DNA of 64,000 bases from an uncultured Oscillospiraceae bacterium (GTDB taxonomy: Bacteria > Bacillota > Clostridia > Oscillospirales > Acutalibacteraceae), in the NCBI GenBank assembly GCA_900540865.1, contig UQHH01000008.1, positions 6,400 to 70,399 of the forward strand, read 5' to 3'. The notes beneath the pieces were generated by a model. That model made no database searches, had not been told where the DNA came from, and saw nothing but the letters and a program-made list of their open reading frames with translations. The translations under genes and the position numbers were made by a program. This document shows positions 34,235 through 42,904 of the stretch, piece after piece; the first letter of the stretch is position 1, and the number at the start of each line of letters is the position of its first letter.

Positions 34235-35194
34235 CTATAGGATATACGGTACGCCGTCCCTGTCGAACGTCAGCGTGACAAACGCAAGGAAAATGATTCC
34301 TTCAATCAGGCCGATTACGTTCGGCGTTGCGCCGACGACAGTAAGTCCATTTTCAAGGCACAGGAATAAGAAAACGCCTACAACGACGCTGAGCACCTTT
34401 TCCTTGGTGCCGCCCGTCAGGGAAGCGCCGCCGATTACCATCATCAGCAGCACGGTCACATGGAAGCCCGCGCCTGAAGTAGCTCCCGCGGAGCCGGCCC
34501 GGACTACAATCAGCAGTGTGGCAAGCCCCATCATGATTCCCGCAATCAAATAGGCCAGTATTTTATACTTATTGACCTTGATTCCGGCAGCCTTTGCCGC
34601 GTTCTCATTAGAGCCGATTGCCATGGCGCGCTTTCCGAGCTTAGTAAAATGAAATAATATCGCAATCACGATAATGGCTACAATCGCAACGAGATAGAAC
34701 AGGTTGCGGTCATATAGGCCGCTGAATTCGGACGGGAGGCTCAAGCCCTTGTCCCGGTTTCCAATGATGTACCCCGCTATGCCCTTTCCAAGGAAGGAAA
34801 CCGCAAACGAAACGATAACGCTGTTGATTCCAACGAGGATATTCAAAGAGCCGATAAACAGCTCACATATAATCGCCAAGCCGAGTATTACTGGGAAAAC
34901 GAGCCAGTTCTGGCTTGCTTCCGCCGCCAAAAGGCCCATCGCTCCGGCGACGCATACGATGCCGTCGAGCGACATATCCATGTTGCCCAGAGACATTGTG
35001 AAGATGATGCCGAGCCCGGCCACTATGTAGGTACAGGACTGCAGCATAATCTGTTTGATATTCGCGGCGCTGAGCGTCCTGCCGTTACTGAGTACCGCAA
35101 ACAATATGATAACAAAAACCAAAGCTGCCAAGGGCAAATAGCTTTTTACCACATCCCTGACTGAAATTGCCTTTTTTATTTTTTTCATCATCAT
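34235..35194 (-). CDS. Sugar ABC transporter permease (RbsC type), first copy
   Basis: 319 residues with about nine to ten membrane helices. GRTLSAANIKQIMLQSCTYIVAGLGIIF, SLGNMDMSLDGIVCVAGAMG and GTKEKVLSVVVGVFLF follow the BPD_transp_2 pattern. The SLGNxDMSLDG stretch matches the GxIDLSVGS hallmark of ribose permeases in modified form. It starts 9 bases after the ATPase gene. Confidence 0.88.
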   Translation of the reverse strand: MMMKKIKKAISVRDVVKSYLPLAALVFVIILFAVLSNGRTLSAANIKQIMLQSCTYIVAGLGIIFTMSLGNMDMSLDGIVCVAGAMGLLAAEASQNWLVFPVILGLAIICELFIGSLNILVGINSVIVSFAVSFLGKGIAGYIIGNRDKGLSLPSEFSGLYDRNLFYLVAIVAIIVIAILFHFTKLGKRAMAIGSNENAAKAAGIKVNKYKILAYLIAGIMMGLATLLIVVRAGSAGATSGAGFHVTVLLMMVIGGASLTGGTKEKVLSVVVGVFLFLCLENGLTVVGATPNVIGLIEGIIFLAFVTLTFDRDGVPYIL

Positions 35195-35203
35195 TCTCGC
35201 CCC

Positions 35204-36709
35204 CTATATCATTTTTGTGATGACATCATGTTCACTCACATCAGGGCTGCGTTTGATGCGTGCGGTTACTTGTCCATCCTTCATGATAATCAGATTATCC
35301 GACATACCAATCAATTCCGGCAGTTCTTCAGAAATCATCAGGATTGCCCGGCCTTCCTCTTTAAACTGCTCCAAAAGTCGGTAGATAGCGGCTTTTACGC
35401 CAATATCTATTCCGCGGGTTGGGCAGTCCATAATGAGAATCTGCACATCGTTCGCCGTGCTTTTGGCTATTGCCACCTTTTGCTTGTTCCCGCCGCTCAA
35501 GCTGGAAACAGGCAGGCTCAGGCCACCGATTTTGATATTGAGCAGCTCAACCTGCTCCCTGGCGAGCTTGTTTATGGCGACCGGCGTAATCAAGCCGCCC
35601 TTTTTCATTTTATCCATGGACATCAGCGTGATATTGTCCTTGATGCTGGCGGCCATCATCAGCCCTTCCAGCTCACGGTCTTTGGGGACATAGCCCACGC
35701 CGTTCTTCGCCGCGTCGGCGGAATTATGGATTACCACATTTTTCTGCGGAAGCCTTACCTCGCCGGAATCAGGTGTATCGAGGCCATAGATAATCTTGCA
35801 GAGGTCGTGCATCCCGCAGTCGGTCAAGCCGCCTATACCCAGGATTTCACCCTTGTGCAGCTGTAAAGACACGCCCTTGAGCGTATTGGAGTAATAAATG
35901 TCGTCCGCCTCGAGCATGACCGTATCGTGCTCGTAGCTGTCGTCGTAATCGTTGCGGTAATATTTTTCATCCAGCTCGCGGCCAATCATGTTTTTCCGCA
36001 TAGCGTCCAGGGTGATTTCTTCGCCGGTCAAGGTTGTAACATAAGAGCCGTCACGCATGACCGTCACCGTGTCGCATACCGCTTTAAGCTCCTCGAGGTC
36101 ATGGGAAATGAAAATCACGCTCTTGCCGTTATCACGCATCCACCGGATAATCCGGTAAATGACCTCCCTGCCTTTTTGGGACAGCGCCGTCGTCGTTTCA
36201 TCTACAATGAGAATCTGGGGATTCTCTTTGAGCGCCATGCCGGCCTCTACCAGCTTGCGGTCCTCAAAGCTCAGCTTGTCAATCGGGTGCGACGGGTCAA
36301 CATGCTCTAGGTCAATGCTTTGCAGTACCTTTTTCGCCTCCTGGTTCATTTTGTACCGGTTCACAAGGCCGAATCTGCTGAACTGGTTTTCCTTGCCGAG
36401 ATAGATATTCTCCGCCACAGTAAGATGGTTGATTGTTCCCTTTTCCTGAAGCAGCATACATACGCCGGCAGTCCTGCCCTCCAGCATATTTTTAGGTGCG
36501 TGGGGCTTACCGTTCATTTCCATTTTGCCGCTGTCCGGTTTGAGGCAGCCGGCAATCATGGAGGTTACTGTGGATTTTCCGCTGCCATTTTCTCCGATGA
36601 GCCCCATGATTTCCCCGGCGCGAACCGTCAGGCGCATGTCCACAACCGCTTTGGTCGGGCCAAAGGATTTATTGAGGCCCTCCACTGTAAGAACTACATT
36701 TCCTGCCAT
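35204..36709 (-). CDS. Sugar ABC transporter ATPase with two nucleotide-binding domains (RbsA/XylG type)
   Basis: 501 residues. N-terminal NBD (1-250): Walker A GENGSGKST, a signature that reads LSFEDRK rather than LSGGQ, and Walker B ILIVDETTTAL. C-terminal NBD (250-501): a degenerate Walker A (GGLTDCGMHD), a canonical signature SSLSGGNKQKVAIAK and Walker B ILIMDCPTRGIDIG. One working and one degenerate site is normal for this family. It powers the two permeases encoded downstream. Confidence 0.93.
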   Translation of the reverse strand: MAGNVVLTVEGLNKSFGPTKAVVDMRLTVRAGEIMGLIGENGSGKSTVTSMIAGCLKPDSGKMEMNGKPHAPKNMLEGRTAGVCMLLQEKGTINHLTVAENIYLGKENQFSRFGLVNRYKMNQEAKKVLQSIDLEHVDPSHPIDKLSFEDRKLVEAGMALKENPQILIVDETTTALSQKGREVIYRIIRWMRDNGKSVIFISHDLEELKAVCDTVTVMRDGSYVTTLTGEEITLDAMRKNMIGRELDEKYYRNDYDDSYEHDTVMLEADDIYYSNTLKGVSLQLHKGEILGIGGLTDCGMHDLCKIIYGLDTPDSGEVRLPQKNVVIHNSADAAKNGVGYVPKDRELEGLMMAASIKDNITLMSMDKMKKGGLITPVAINKLAREQVELLNIKIGGLSLPVSSLSGGNKQKVAIAKSTANDVQILIMDCPTRGIDIGVKAAIYRLLEQFKEEGRAILMISEELPELIGMSDNLIIMKDGQVTARIKRSPDVSEHDVITKMI

Positions 36710-36776
36710 TTGCTTTCACCACCTTTGCTTGACAATCGCATTCCATTTATATTAGCATTGCGCATTACTGACAGAA

Positions 36777-38192
36777 TCATAATTCCTCCCCGTTTGAAGC
36801 AATTACTTTTTGGTACCACGCAAAAGAATCTTTTTTGCTTCTTTCCAAGGTACCGCTGCCGTCGTCGTTACGGTCTACATAAACGAAGCCGTAGCGTTTT
36901 TTCATTTCCCCGGTTGTAAAGGATATGCAGTCGATACAGCCCCAGGGCGTATAGCCCAGCAGCTCCACGCCATCCTCCTCCACCGCTTTTTTCATCTGCT
37001 CGATATGCGCTTTTAAATACGCAATACGGTACTGGTCATGGCACGAGCCGTCCGCATTTTTTATATCGGCGGCGCCAAGGCCGTTTTCCACAATAAACAG
37101 CGGCTTTTCGTACCGCTCGTAGAGAAGGTTCAGCGCATATCTCAGACCCACCGGGTCAATACACCAGTTCCAGTCCGTTACCGGAAGAAACGGGTTTTTC
37201 ACGGAGTGGTCCGTGTAACCGTCCTCTGTAACCGTACCGGAGTCCACGGTATCGCTCATATAATAAGAAAAGCTGATAAAATCGACCGTACCGTTTTTTA
37301 ACGCCTGTATATCGCTTTCGGTCATATCCAAATCGATTTTCTTACGCTTAAAATACTGCAGCGCGTAAGCAGGATAATGTCCGCGGCTTTGTACGTCGCA
37401 AAAAAACCATTCACGATGCATCGACTGGAGCATGAGCATCATATTTTCAGGCTTGCTGTTGAGCGGATAACTCGGTACCATGGCTATCATGTTTCCTATT
37501 TTAAATGCAGGATTGATTTCATGCCCTTTTTTCACCGCCAGCGCGCTTGCGACCAATTGATAATGCGCGCTCTGGTACATAGCCTTCTCTGGATTTGGCG
37601 CGTTCTTAAAATGAGCGCCTGCGCCCGTCCAGCCATAAATGTCCTTTGAACAGTCCATTTGGTTATTGATTTCGTTGAAGGTCAGCCAGTATTTGACTTT
37701 ATTACGGTAACGCTTAAAACAGGTTTCCGCAAAACGCAGAAAAAAATCGATGGTTTTCCTATTTGTAAAGCCGCCGTAACCCTGGGCAAGCTGAAAAGGC
37801 ATTTCAAAGTGGGAAAGCGTGATAACCGGCTGGATTCCATACTTCAGCAGCTCGTCAAAAACCGCGTCGTAAAAATCAAGCCCCTCTTGGTTTGGCTCTT
37901 CTTCGTCCCCGTTTGGGAAAATTCTGCTCCATGCGATTGAAGTCCTGAAGCATTTGAAACCCATTTCAGCAAGCAGGGCAATATCTTCTTTAAAATGATG
38001 GTAAAAATCAACGCCTTCATGGTTTGGATAATAAATGCCTTCTTTTATTCCATCCGTTATCATCCGCGGGACCCCGCAGGCTCCGGCCGTCATCACGTCG
38101 GCAACGCTCGGTCCCTTTGTGGTGCCCGAAAATCCGCCTTCAAATTGATGCGCCGCCAGCGCGCCGCCCCATAAAAAATCTTTTTGCAACAT
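36777..38192 (-). CDS. GH1 beta-glucosidase, 6-phospho-beta-glucosidase type
   Basis: 471 residues from ATG 38192 (GGGAGG upstream; 19 further codons unsupported). Cytoplasmic GH1 TIM barrel: DFLWGGALAAHQFEGG at the N-terminus, acid/base Glu in WLTFNEINNQ, nucleophile Glu in LFIVENGLGA. The C-terminal motif GEMKKRYGFVYVDRNDDGSGTLERSKKDSF (given in pieces: GEMKKRYGFVYVD, GTLERSKKDSF) carries the Ser/Lys/Tyr pocket that binds the sugar 6-phosphate in BglA-like enzymes. It therefore probably cleaves a phosphorylated disaccharide, although the neighbours are an ABC transporter and a ROK kinase rather than a PTS. A plain beta-glucosidase cannot be excluded. Confidence 0.9.
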   Translation of the reverse strand: MLQKDFLWGGALAAHQFEGGFSGTTKGPSVADVMTAGACGVPRMITDGIKEGIYYPNHEGVDFYHHFKEDIALLAEMGFKCFRTSIAWSRIFPNGDEEEPNQEGLDFYDAVFDELLKYGIQPVITLSHFEMPFQLAQGYGGFTNRKTIDFFLRFAETCFKRYRNKVKYWLTFNEINNQMDCSKDIYGWTGAGAHFKNAPNPEKAMYQSAHYQLVASALAVKKGHEINPAFKIGNMIAMVPSYPLNSKPENMMLMLQSMHREWFFCDVQSRGHYPAYALQYFKRKKIDLDMTESDIQALKNGTVDFISFSYYMSDTVDSGTVTEDGYTDHSVKNPFLPVTDWNWCIDPVGLRYALNLLYERYEKPLFIVENGLGAADIKNADGSCHDQYRIAYLKAHIEQMKKAVEEDGVELLGYTPWGCIDCISFTTGEMKKRYGFVYVDRNDDGSGTLERSKKDSFAWYQKVIASNGEEL

Positions 38193-38262
38193 AAAAAGCC
38201 TCCCGGCGCCGTGCCTGCAATCTCTCATATCCTTCTGCCGGTACGGCAAAACGTATCACTGT

Positions 38263-38309
38263 CAACCCGCGGATTCGGGCACGTTTTCAGTAAATGCCTG
38301 AAACCGCGG
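38263..38309 (-). other. Long intercistronic hairpin between VOC gene and beta-glucosidase gene
   Basis: ACCCGCGG-TTCGGGCA pairs with TGCCTGAA-CCGCGGGT over about 17 positions with one mismatch and one G-U, with a loop of about 13 bases and no T run. It is more likely an mRNA processing or stabilising element than a terminator. Confidence 0.55.
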
Positions 38310-38338
38310 GTCATATTTACTCAATTGGCAAGCTTTTA

Positions 38339-39007
38339 TCAAACCGCTCCGGTTTTGACAGAGAGGGGATTGATACAGTAGTCCGGGATATCCTTCACCT
38401 CCCAGATGTACAGCGCGTTGCCCTCGGAATCCTCAATCATCGCGTAGTCCTTTCCTTCAAACGTATATCTTTCCTTTAAAACCTTGCCGCCGAATTCCAC
38501 CGTTTTTTTCAGCGTTTCCTCGATGTCCTTGACCTCAACGACAAAAGAGGTATTGGGCTCATCCCCGCTCTTTGGTTTTGCAAAGCCGTATTCAAAGGAG
38601 CAGACACGCGGCTCCCAGTCGGGAGTTCCGGGGCCGGTCGCGCAATACAGCACGGGATTTTCAGGACCGGTGTGCTCGGTATCGATAATATCCCAGCCGA
38701 AGCAGTCCTCATAAAAGCTGCGGTATTCCTGCGCGTTGTCGTAGCTCATGACCCACCTTCTTGTACGGCCATGGCCCTTCTGCGGAACAAAATCCTTTGC
38801 GGGATGGAATGAAATATCGAACGGGTCCCTGTTCGGGTCAACCTCAGGCGGGTCTACATGGATTCTTCTTTTTTCAATACTGCCGCACCATGGCTCCTCT
38901 AAAAACTGAGACCTCGGTGCGCCGCAGCCCGGGCATGCGCCGGGGACTTCGGTTTCTTCAAACGCAATCGGGAATCCGCATGCAAAACAGGTATATATTT
39001 TTTTCAT
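38339..39007 (-). CDS. VOC-family (glyoxalase-like) protein with N-terminal zinc ribbon
   Basis: 222 residues. The first 30 carry two Cys pairs (TCFACG and GACPGCGAP), a rubredoxin/zinc-ribbon knuckle, followed by a linker and a VOC (vicinal oxygen chelate) domain from about residue 80: RRWVMSYDNAQEYRSFYEDCFGWDII, VEVKDIEETLKKTVEFGG, MIEDSEGNALYIWEV. The VOC metal ligands expected in active enzymes are only partly recognisable. It follows VOC gene 1 by three bases. Its role in a sugar operon is unknown; isomerase, hydroxylase-like or sugar-phosphate binding are all open. Confidence 0.75.
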   Translation of the reverse strand: MKKIYTCFACGFPIAFEETEVPGACPGCGAPRSQFLEEPWCGSIEKRRIHVDPPEVDPNRDPFDISFHPAKDFVPQKGHGRTRRWVMSYDNAQEYRSFYEDCFGWDIIDTEHTGPENPVLYCATGPGTPDWEPRVCSFEYGFAKPKSGDEPNTSFVVEVKDIEETLKKTVEFGGKVLKERYTFEGKDYAMIEDSEGNALYIWEVKDIPDYCINPLSVKTGAV

Positions 39008-39010
39008 TTT

Positions 39011-39568
39011 TTAATCCTCCTCATCATATTCGGTTTCCAGCTCGTCCCAGGTACGCGAGGACGGGCATTTCCACAGGTAAATATAATTTCCGGCGGGGTC
39101 TTCTACGACCGCGTGGATTTCCCAGCTTTGCTTGCTGTCGTCAAGCGGCTTTGCAAGCATGGATTTTGATTTATCGAGTATGAGCTTTCCGCCGTGGTCG
39201 AGTAATTTCTGAATGGATTCCTCGAGCGGGACGTCCATATCGATTTCCATGAACGGGCCCGGCTTTTCAAGCTCGCCCGGCGCCCAATGGACAAACATGT
39301 TCATATGTCCCGGGGTGCAGCCTTCATAGTCGTACTGCGAAGGGCCGGTGCCGATTAAAAGAGACGGATGCTCGTCTCCAGCCGGTATTCCGCTGGCGGC
39401 CTGAGGCATCTCGATTGCGTCCCAACCAAATACATTGACGTAAAAGTTCAGGAAACGCTTTAATTCCTTGTAGGTGATTACCATCAGACGTGCTCTGCCA
39501 TGAAGGCTCTTCTTTGTGAATTTTTTAGGTGCGCGGTAGGGATACGTGTTTGTTTTCGTTTCTGCCAC
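39011..39568 (-). CDS. VOC-family (glyoxalase-like) protein
   Basis: 185 residues: KKSLHGRARLMVITYKELKRFLNFYVNVFGWDAIEMP at the start of a VOC fold (short pieces: RARLMVITYKEL, FLNFYVNVFGWDA), MNMFVHWAPGELEKPGPFMEIDMDVPLEE in the middle (VHWAPGELEKPGP), and VEDPAGNYIYLWKCP at the end. It is paralogous to the zinc-ribbon VOC protein encoded downstream (similar FxxFYVxVFGWD and xxEDxxGNxxYLW). It lies six bases after the ROK kinase gene, so it is part of the sugar operon. Substrate unknown. Confidence 0.75.
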   Translation of the reverse strand: MAETKTNTYPYRAPKKFTKKSLHGRARLMVITYKELKRFLNFYVNVFGWDAIEMPQAASGIPAGDEHPSLLIGTGPSQYDYEGCTPGHMNMFVHWAPGELEKPGPFMEIDMDVPLEESIQKLLDHGGKLILDKSKSMLAKPLDDSKQSWEIHAVVEDPAGNYIYLWKCPSSRTWDELETEYDEED

Positions 39569-39574
39569 TCTAAA

Positions 39575-40600
39575 TCATCCTTTCATTTTATAATTAAGCG
39601 CTTTTGGCGCTTTCATCTGGTTTGAATAGCGGGTCATGTAATTGTAGGCGGCGCCAATCAAGTTACATTCCCCCAAATAACGGCTTTTTACAATGCTTGC
39701 CTGCAGCTGTTTTCCAAGACCGATGCCTTTATAATAATGCTGCAATTGTTCTTTTAAATCGGAAAAAATACAATCCTCCAAGCTAAGGCCGCCTCCGATT
39801 GCGATTTTTTCCGGAGCAAAGCAAATTTGAATATTATGGACAACCACGGCGAGCGCATTGATGAAGTTACGGTAAATCTCTTCCGCCTGCGGGTCGCCCT
39901 CCTTAATCCATTTAAAAAACTGCACGCCGTTCGCTTCAATTTTTTTAAGGGAAGCCTCCGGGTCGGCATACGGCATTTTGACGCGCTGGTCAATCATTTC
40001 CAGCAGCGTGCCGGAATCCTGCACGGAAAGGTCGATGTTTTTCGCTTTGCAGATACGGTATGTGATTCCATGCATCGCGGCGGACATATATGCGTATGCC
40101 AAATCGTTGTACCCGTTCGGGTCGGTAATCAGGTAAGAAAATTCTCCCGCTACATAATCGCTGCCGCCATGTACCTTCCCGTCCTTTATGATTCCGCCCG
40201 CAACGCCGGAGCCGAGAATCACCACAGCCGCGTCCTTACAGCCGACGAGGGAGCCATCCCACATTTCTGCAAGCGCCGCGCATTTTCCATCGTTTTCCAC
40301 CGCAATCGGGACAGGGCAGCGTTCCTTGAGCAGCTCAATAATACTATGGCCGTACAAGGGCCTGTACGCGCCGGAATCGAAAAGGAAGCCGGTTTCGGGA
40401 GCAATATAGCCCGGCATGCTGATGGCGATTCCATCGATTTGCTTACAGTACTTATCATATAAAAAGCCAACCGTATTGACAAACTGCTCGGTCGAGTTCA
40501 GAGGCGCCGGCAGCTTTGCGGAATGCTGCAGCTGCGCCCTATCGTTTACCAACGCATATTTGACGGAGCTTCCGCCAAAATCGCAAGCTAAACACTTCAT
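39575..40600 (-). CDS. ROK-family sugar kinase, BglK-like
   Basis: 341 residues. DFGGSSVKYALV (phosphate-1 loop), AISMPGYIAP, ENDGKCAALAE (catalytic Asp in the substrate loop) and VVILGSGVAGGIIKDGKV (adenosine loop) are ROK signatures. The zinc-binding CGCGxxGCxE motif of ordinary glucokinases and NagC is absent: after the substrate His region the sequence goes GGSDYVAGEFSYLI. From memory the ROK beta-glucoside kinases (BglK) also lack it. A role in phosphorylating imported cellobiose-like sugars for the GH1 enzyme is therefore likely. First gene of the operon. Confidence 0.85.
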   Translation of the reverse strand: MKCLACDFGGSSVKYALVNDRAQLQHSAKLPAPLNSTEQFVNTVGFLYDKYCKQIDGIAISMPGYIAPETGFLFDSGAYRPLYGHSIIELLKERCPVPIAVENDGKCAALAEMWDGSLVGCKDAAVVILGSGVAGGIIKDGKVHGGSDYVAGEFSYLITDPNGYNDLAYAYMSAAMHGITYRICKAKNIDLSVQDSGTLLEMIDQRVKMPYADPEASLKKIEANGVQFFKWIKEGDPQAEEIYRNFINALAVVVHNIQICFAPEKIAIGGGLSLEDCIFSDLKEQLQHYYKGIGLGKQLQASIVKSRYLGECNLIGAAYNYMTRYSNQMKAPKALNYKMKG

Positions 40601-40991
40601 CCTAAAATCCCCGTTTCTATCTGTATTTTAAAGCTTTTTTTATTTCCCATTCAAAACAAGATTTATTGAGCGAGCCTCGCTTGATTTGAGTTGATTTTAC
40701 CATTTCCATAAAAATGGGTATATCAATAAACTCATTTTTATGATATAATCCTTAGTAGGAAGTGAATTTGTGCTATTTTACTGTTATTCCACTGCCGATT
40801 TTGCATATAATGCACATATCCAATTTCATTCCATACGTTGCTGACCGAGCCTGTAAATCTGGAGTTTTTTCAATTTTCTTATAAAATCTAAATCGTTCAG
40901 CAACCGCTCACGAATACAATCTCTTTTGCCGTTTTAAGAGGTTTGGGGTGTCCTTCGTGTAATTAAAAGCAAACGGCAGAATGGAGTTGTT
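40601..40991. promoter_or_regulatory. Divergent control region of the sugar operon and its AraC regulator
   Basis: 391 bases without a gene. It holds CCATTT-N6-AAATGG (40710-40727 or so), AGCGA-GCC-TCGCT (40668-40680), a plus-strand TATAAT (40744-40749) toward the AraC gene and a minus-strand TAAAAT (about 40696-40701) toward the ROK gene. The dyads are candidate operators; none is proven. Confidence 0.45.
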
Positions 40992-41783
40992 ATGGCTTAT
41001 ATCAATAACAAAAAGCTGTACTACCAACAATTTTTAAACCGGGAAGGGAACATCAGGCACCACAAATATGACGAGGAGCTGGAGCTATACGCTTTGATGA
41101 AAGCCGGTGATATGCGGGCCGTATCCAAAGGAAAGCAAATGTTTACCTCATCGCTTACCGGCCATGTGTCGAACGACCGCTTATTAAATTATAAATATCT
41201 GTTTGTCGCCTCCGTTACACTGGCAACACGTTTTGCCATTGAGGGCGGTCTGGACGAGGAGCTTGCGTATACGTCAAGCGACCTTTACATACAGCAGGTG
41301 GACCAATGCAAGGCCGTCGAAGACGTTTTCGATGTTTTTGAGGAAATGTTCACCTTCTTTACCCAAAAGATGGCTGCTTTAAAAAAGAAAAATATTTATT
41401 CCAAGCCGGTCCTGCTTTGTATCGACTATATCTATGACCATCTTCATGAGAAGCTGAGCGTCGACCTTTTGGCGGACGTCGTCAATTTAAACCCGAACTA
41501 CCTGTCGGGCCTTTTCAAAAAAGAGACGGGCAAAACAGTCCTGACTTATATTTGTGACCTGCGCATTGAAGCCGCGAAAAATCTACTGCTTTATTCTGAC
41601 GCCAGTTTTTCGGAAATCGCTTCGATGCTCTCATTCAATTCGCAAAGCTATTTCATTAAGGTATTTCGGGAAAACACCTCGCTGACGCCGAAAGAATACC
41701 GCAATAAATACTTTCGCGCCGACTTTGAACGAAGTGAAAAATTCGAGCGGATTCACGATAAAATACAAACTACTGAAAAATGA
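40992..41783 (+). CDS. AraC-family transcriptional regulator
   Basis: 263 residues, GGAG upstream of ATG. The C-terminal 100 residues are two HTH motifs of the AraC type: KLSVDLLADVVNLNPNYLSGLFKKETGKTVLTYICDLRIEAAKNLL in pieces (LADVVNLNPNYLSGLFKKE, RIEAAKNLL) and SFSEIASMLSFNSQSYFIKVFREN, TPKEYRNKY. The N-terminal part (1-160) is helical without a clear cupin sensor, unlike AraC itself. It is divergent from the sugar operon and most likely controls it; whether it activates or represses is unknown. Confidence 0.9.
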   Translation: MAYINNKKLYYQQFLNREGNIRHHKYDEELELYALMKAGDMRAVSKGKQMFTSSLTGHVSNDRLLNYKYLFVASVTLATRFAIEGGLDEELAYTSSDLYIQQVDQCKAVEDVFDVFEEMFTFFTQKMAALKKKNIYSKPVLLCIDYIYDHLHEKLSVDLLADVVNLNPNYLSGLFKKETGKTVLTYICDLRIEAAKNLLLYSDASFSEIASMLSFNSQSYFIKVFRENTSLTPKEYRNKYFRADFERSEKFERIHDKIQTTEK

Positions 41784-41837
41784 AAGGAAACGCTCCCCCT
41801 GCTTCTTTTACCGCGGTGTTTACAACTAAGGCAAGAT

Positions 41838-41880
41838 AAAAAGGAGCCGTTTGCGTGTTACGCAAACGGCTCCTTTTTAT
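41838..41880 (+). terminator. Terminator of the AraC gene
   Basis: AAAAAGGAGCCGTTTGCG pairs with CGCAAACGGCTCCTTTTT, a nearly perfect stem of about 17 bases ending in TTTTTATT; it can act in both directions. Confidence 0.92.
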
Positions 41881-42062
41881 TTATTTCGGCATAATCATTT
41901 CTCTATCTTTATCAGTACCTGCCGTGTAAGCGCTTGAAACGAAAAATTAAAACTCTAAATTAATCCGTATTATCTGTGCAAAACACATATGAATAGTATT
42001 TCGATACGGTAGGCGGTCAAAAACAGAATAAGAAAAGCGTTAACCGGCATAGTAAACATACT

Positions 42063-42722
42063 TTAATTCGTACCATAAATATGGGCGGCTTCCTCTTCAG
42101 GCATTTTTTCTTCCGAATAAGCAAGATAGCCGAATAAATCCTGGACGTTTAAAAAAGCATCGACGAGCCCGGGCTGAAACGCCTGGTCGCGTTCCTCAGC
42201 AATTATCTTTACGACCGACGCATGAGAATAGGCCCCTTTATAACAACGCTTCGAACGCAGGGCGTCATACTGGTCGGCCAACGACACAACCTGCGCGTAA
42301 AATGGTATTTTATTGCCGGACAGCCTGTATGGATACCCTTTGCCGTCCCACCGTTCATGATGGCAAAGGGTAATATCCCGTGCGACAGACAGCGCTGTCT
42401 CATGGCATTCCAGTATATCTTCGCACCGGGCAATCAATTCCGCGCCTTTTAACGTGTGCAGCTTGACGATGGAAAACTCTTCATCTGTAAGCGGCCCTTT
42501 TTTGTCCAGTATCGCTTTCGGGATGAAGCATTTCCCTATGTCATGCAGCAGCGTCGCACGTTTAATTTTTAAAATCTCCGTTTGTTTTATTTGCTGGAAG
42601 CCGCGCCGTTCAAGTTCGGTTAACAACAATTCGGTATAGAGCGCTACACGTTTTGCATGGCCGTCTATAACTAAAATGTTTGATTGCAAATCGATAAAGT
42701 GATTGCTGCGCAAGCCCGTCAC
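42063..42722 (-). CDS. HD-GYP domain protein (putative c-di-GMP phosphodiesterase)
   Basis: 219 residues. HAKRVALYTELLLTEL, then LLHDIGKCFIPKAILDKKGPLTDEE (HD and GK), LCHHERWDGKGYPYRLSGNKIPFYAQVVSLADQYDAL. The HD pair, the HHERWDGxGYP (GYP) motif and the second AD..D motif are all intact, so catalytic activity is likely. There is no attached sensor domain; a response may come from interaction with neighbours. Small coiled-coil and degenerate HD-GYP genes lie directly upstream in the same orientation. Confidence 0.9.
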   Translation of the reverse strand: MTGLRSNHFIDLQSNILVIDGHAKRVALYTELLLTELERRGFQQIKQTEILKIKRATLLHDIGKCFIPKAILDKKGPLTDEEFSIVKLHTLKGAELIARCEDILECHETALSVARDITLCHHERWDGKGYPYRLSGNKIPFYAQVVSLADQYDALRSKRCYKGAYSHASVVKIIAEERDQAFQPGLVDAFLNVQDLFGYLAYSEEKMPEEEAAHIYGTN

Positions 42723-42736
42723 CTTCCCATCCGTTA

Positions 42737-42904
42737 TTAACGCTTGCTGAGATGCTTTGTTTGCTCATCCAGCTTTGCCCCGAGATAGTCGCCCAACTGC
42801 TTTTCTGATTTGAGCTGGCGTTTCAGTTCAGCGTTTTCCTTTTGCAGCTTTGCGTTTTCCATCCGAAGTTTTAATAGCTGCGCATCCTCATTTTTCTGAT
42901 TCAT
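42737..42904 (-). CDS. Small coiled-coil protein between two HD-GYP genes
   Basis: 55 residues from ATG 42904 (AAGGAG upstream), overlapping the 3' end of the degenerate HD-GYP gene by 17 bases. Nearly the whole chain is one coiled coil (LLKLRMENAKLQKENAELKRQLKSE). It may dimerise or link the two HD-GYP proteins. It ends 14 bases before the HD-GYP gene at 42063-42722. No family recognised. Confidence 0.6.
   Translation of the reverse strand: MNQKNEDAQLLKLRMENAKLQKENAELKRQLKSEKQLGDYLGAKLDEQTKHLSKR

Noticed and set aside
41925..41938. TGTAAGCGCTTGAA, a 13 of 14 match to the catabolite-response element
   Set aside because: It lies in a convergent gap after both neighbouring genes (AraC and HD-GYP) and near no promoter, so it is probably chance.
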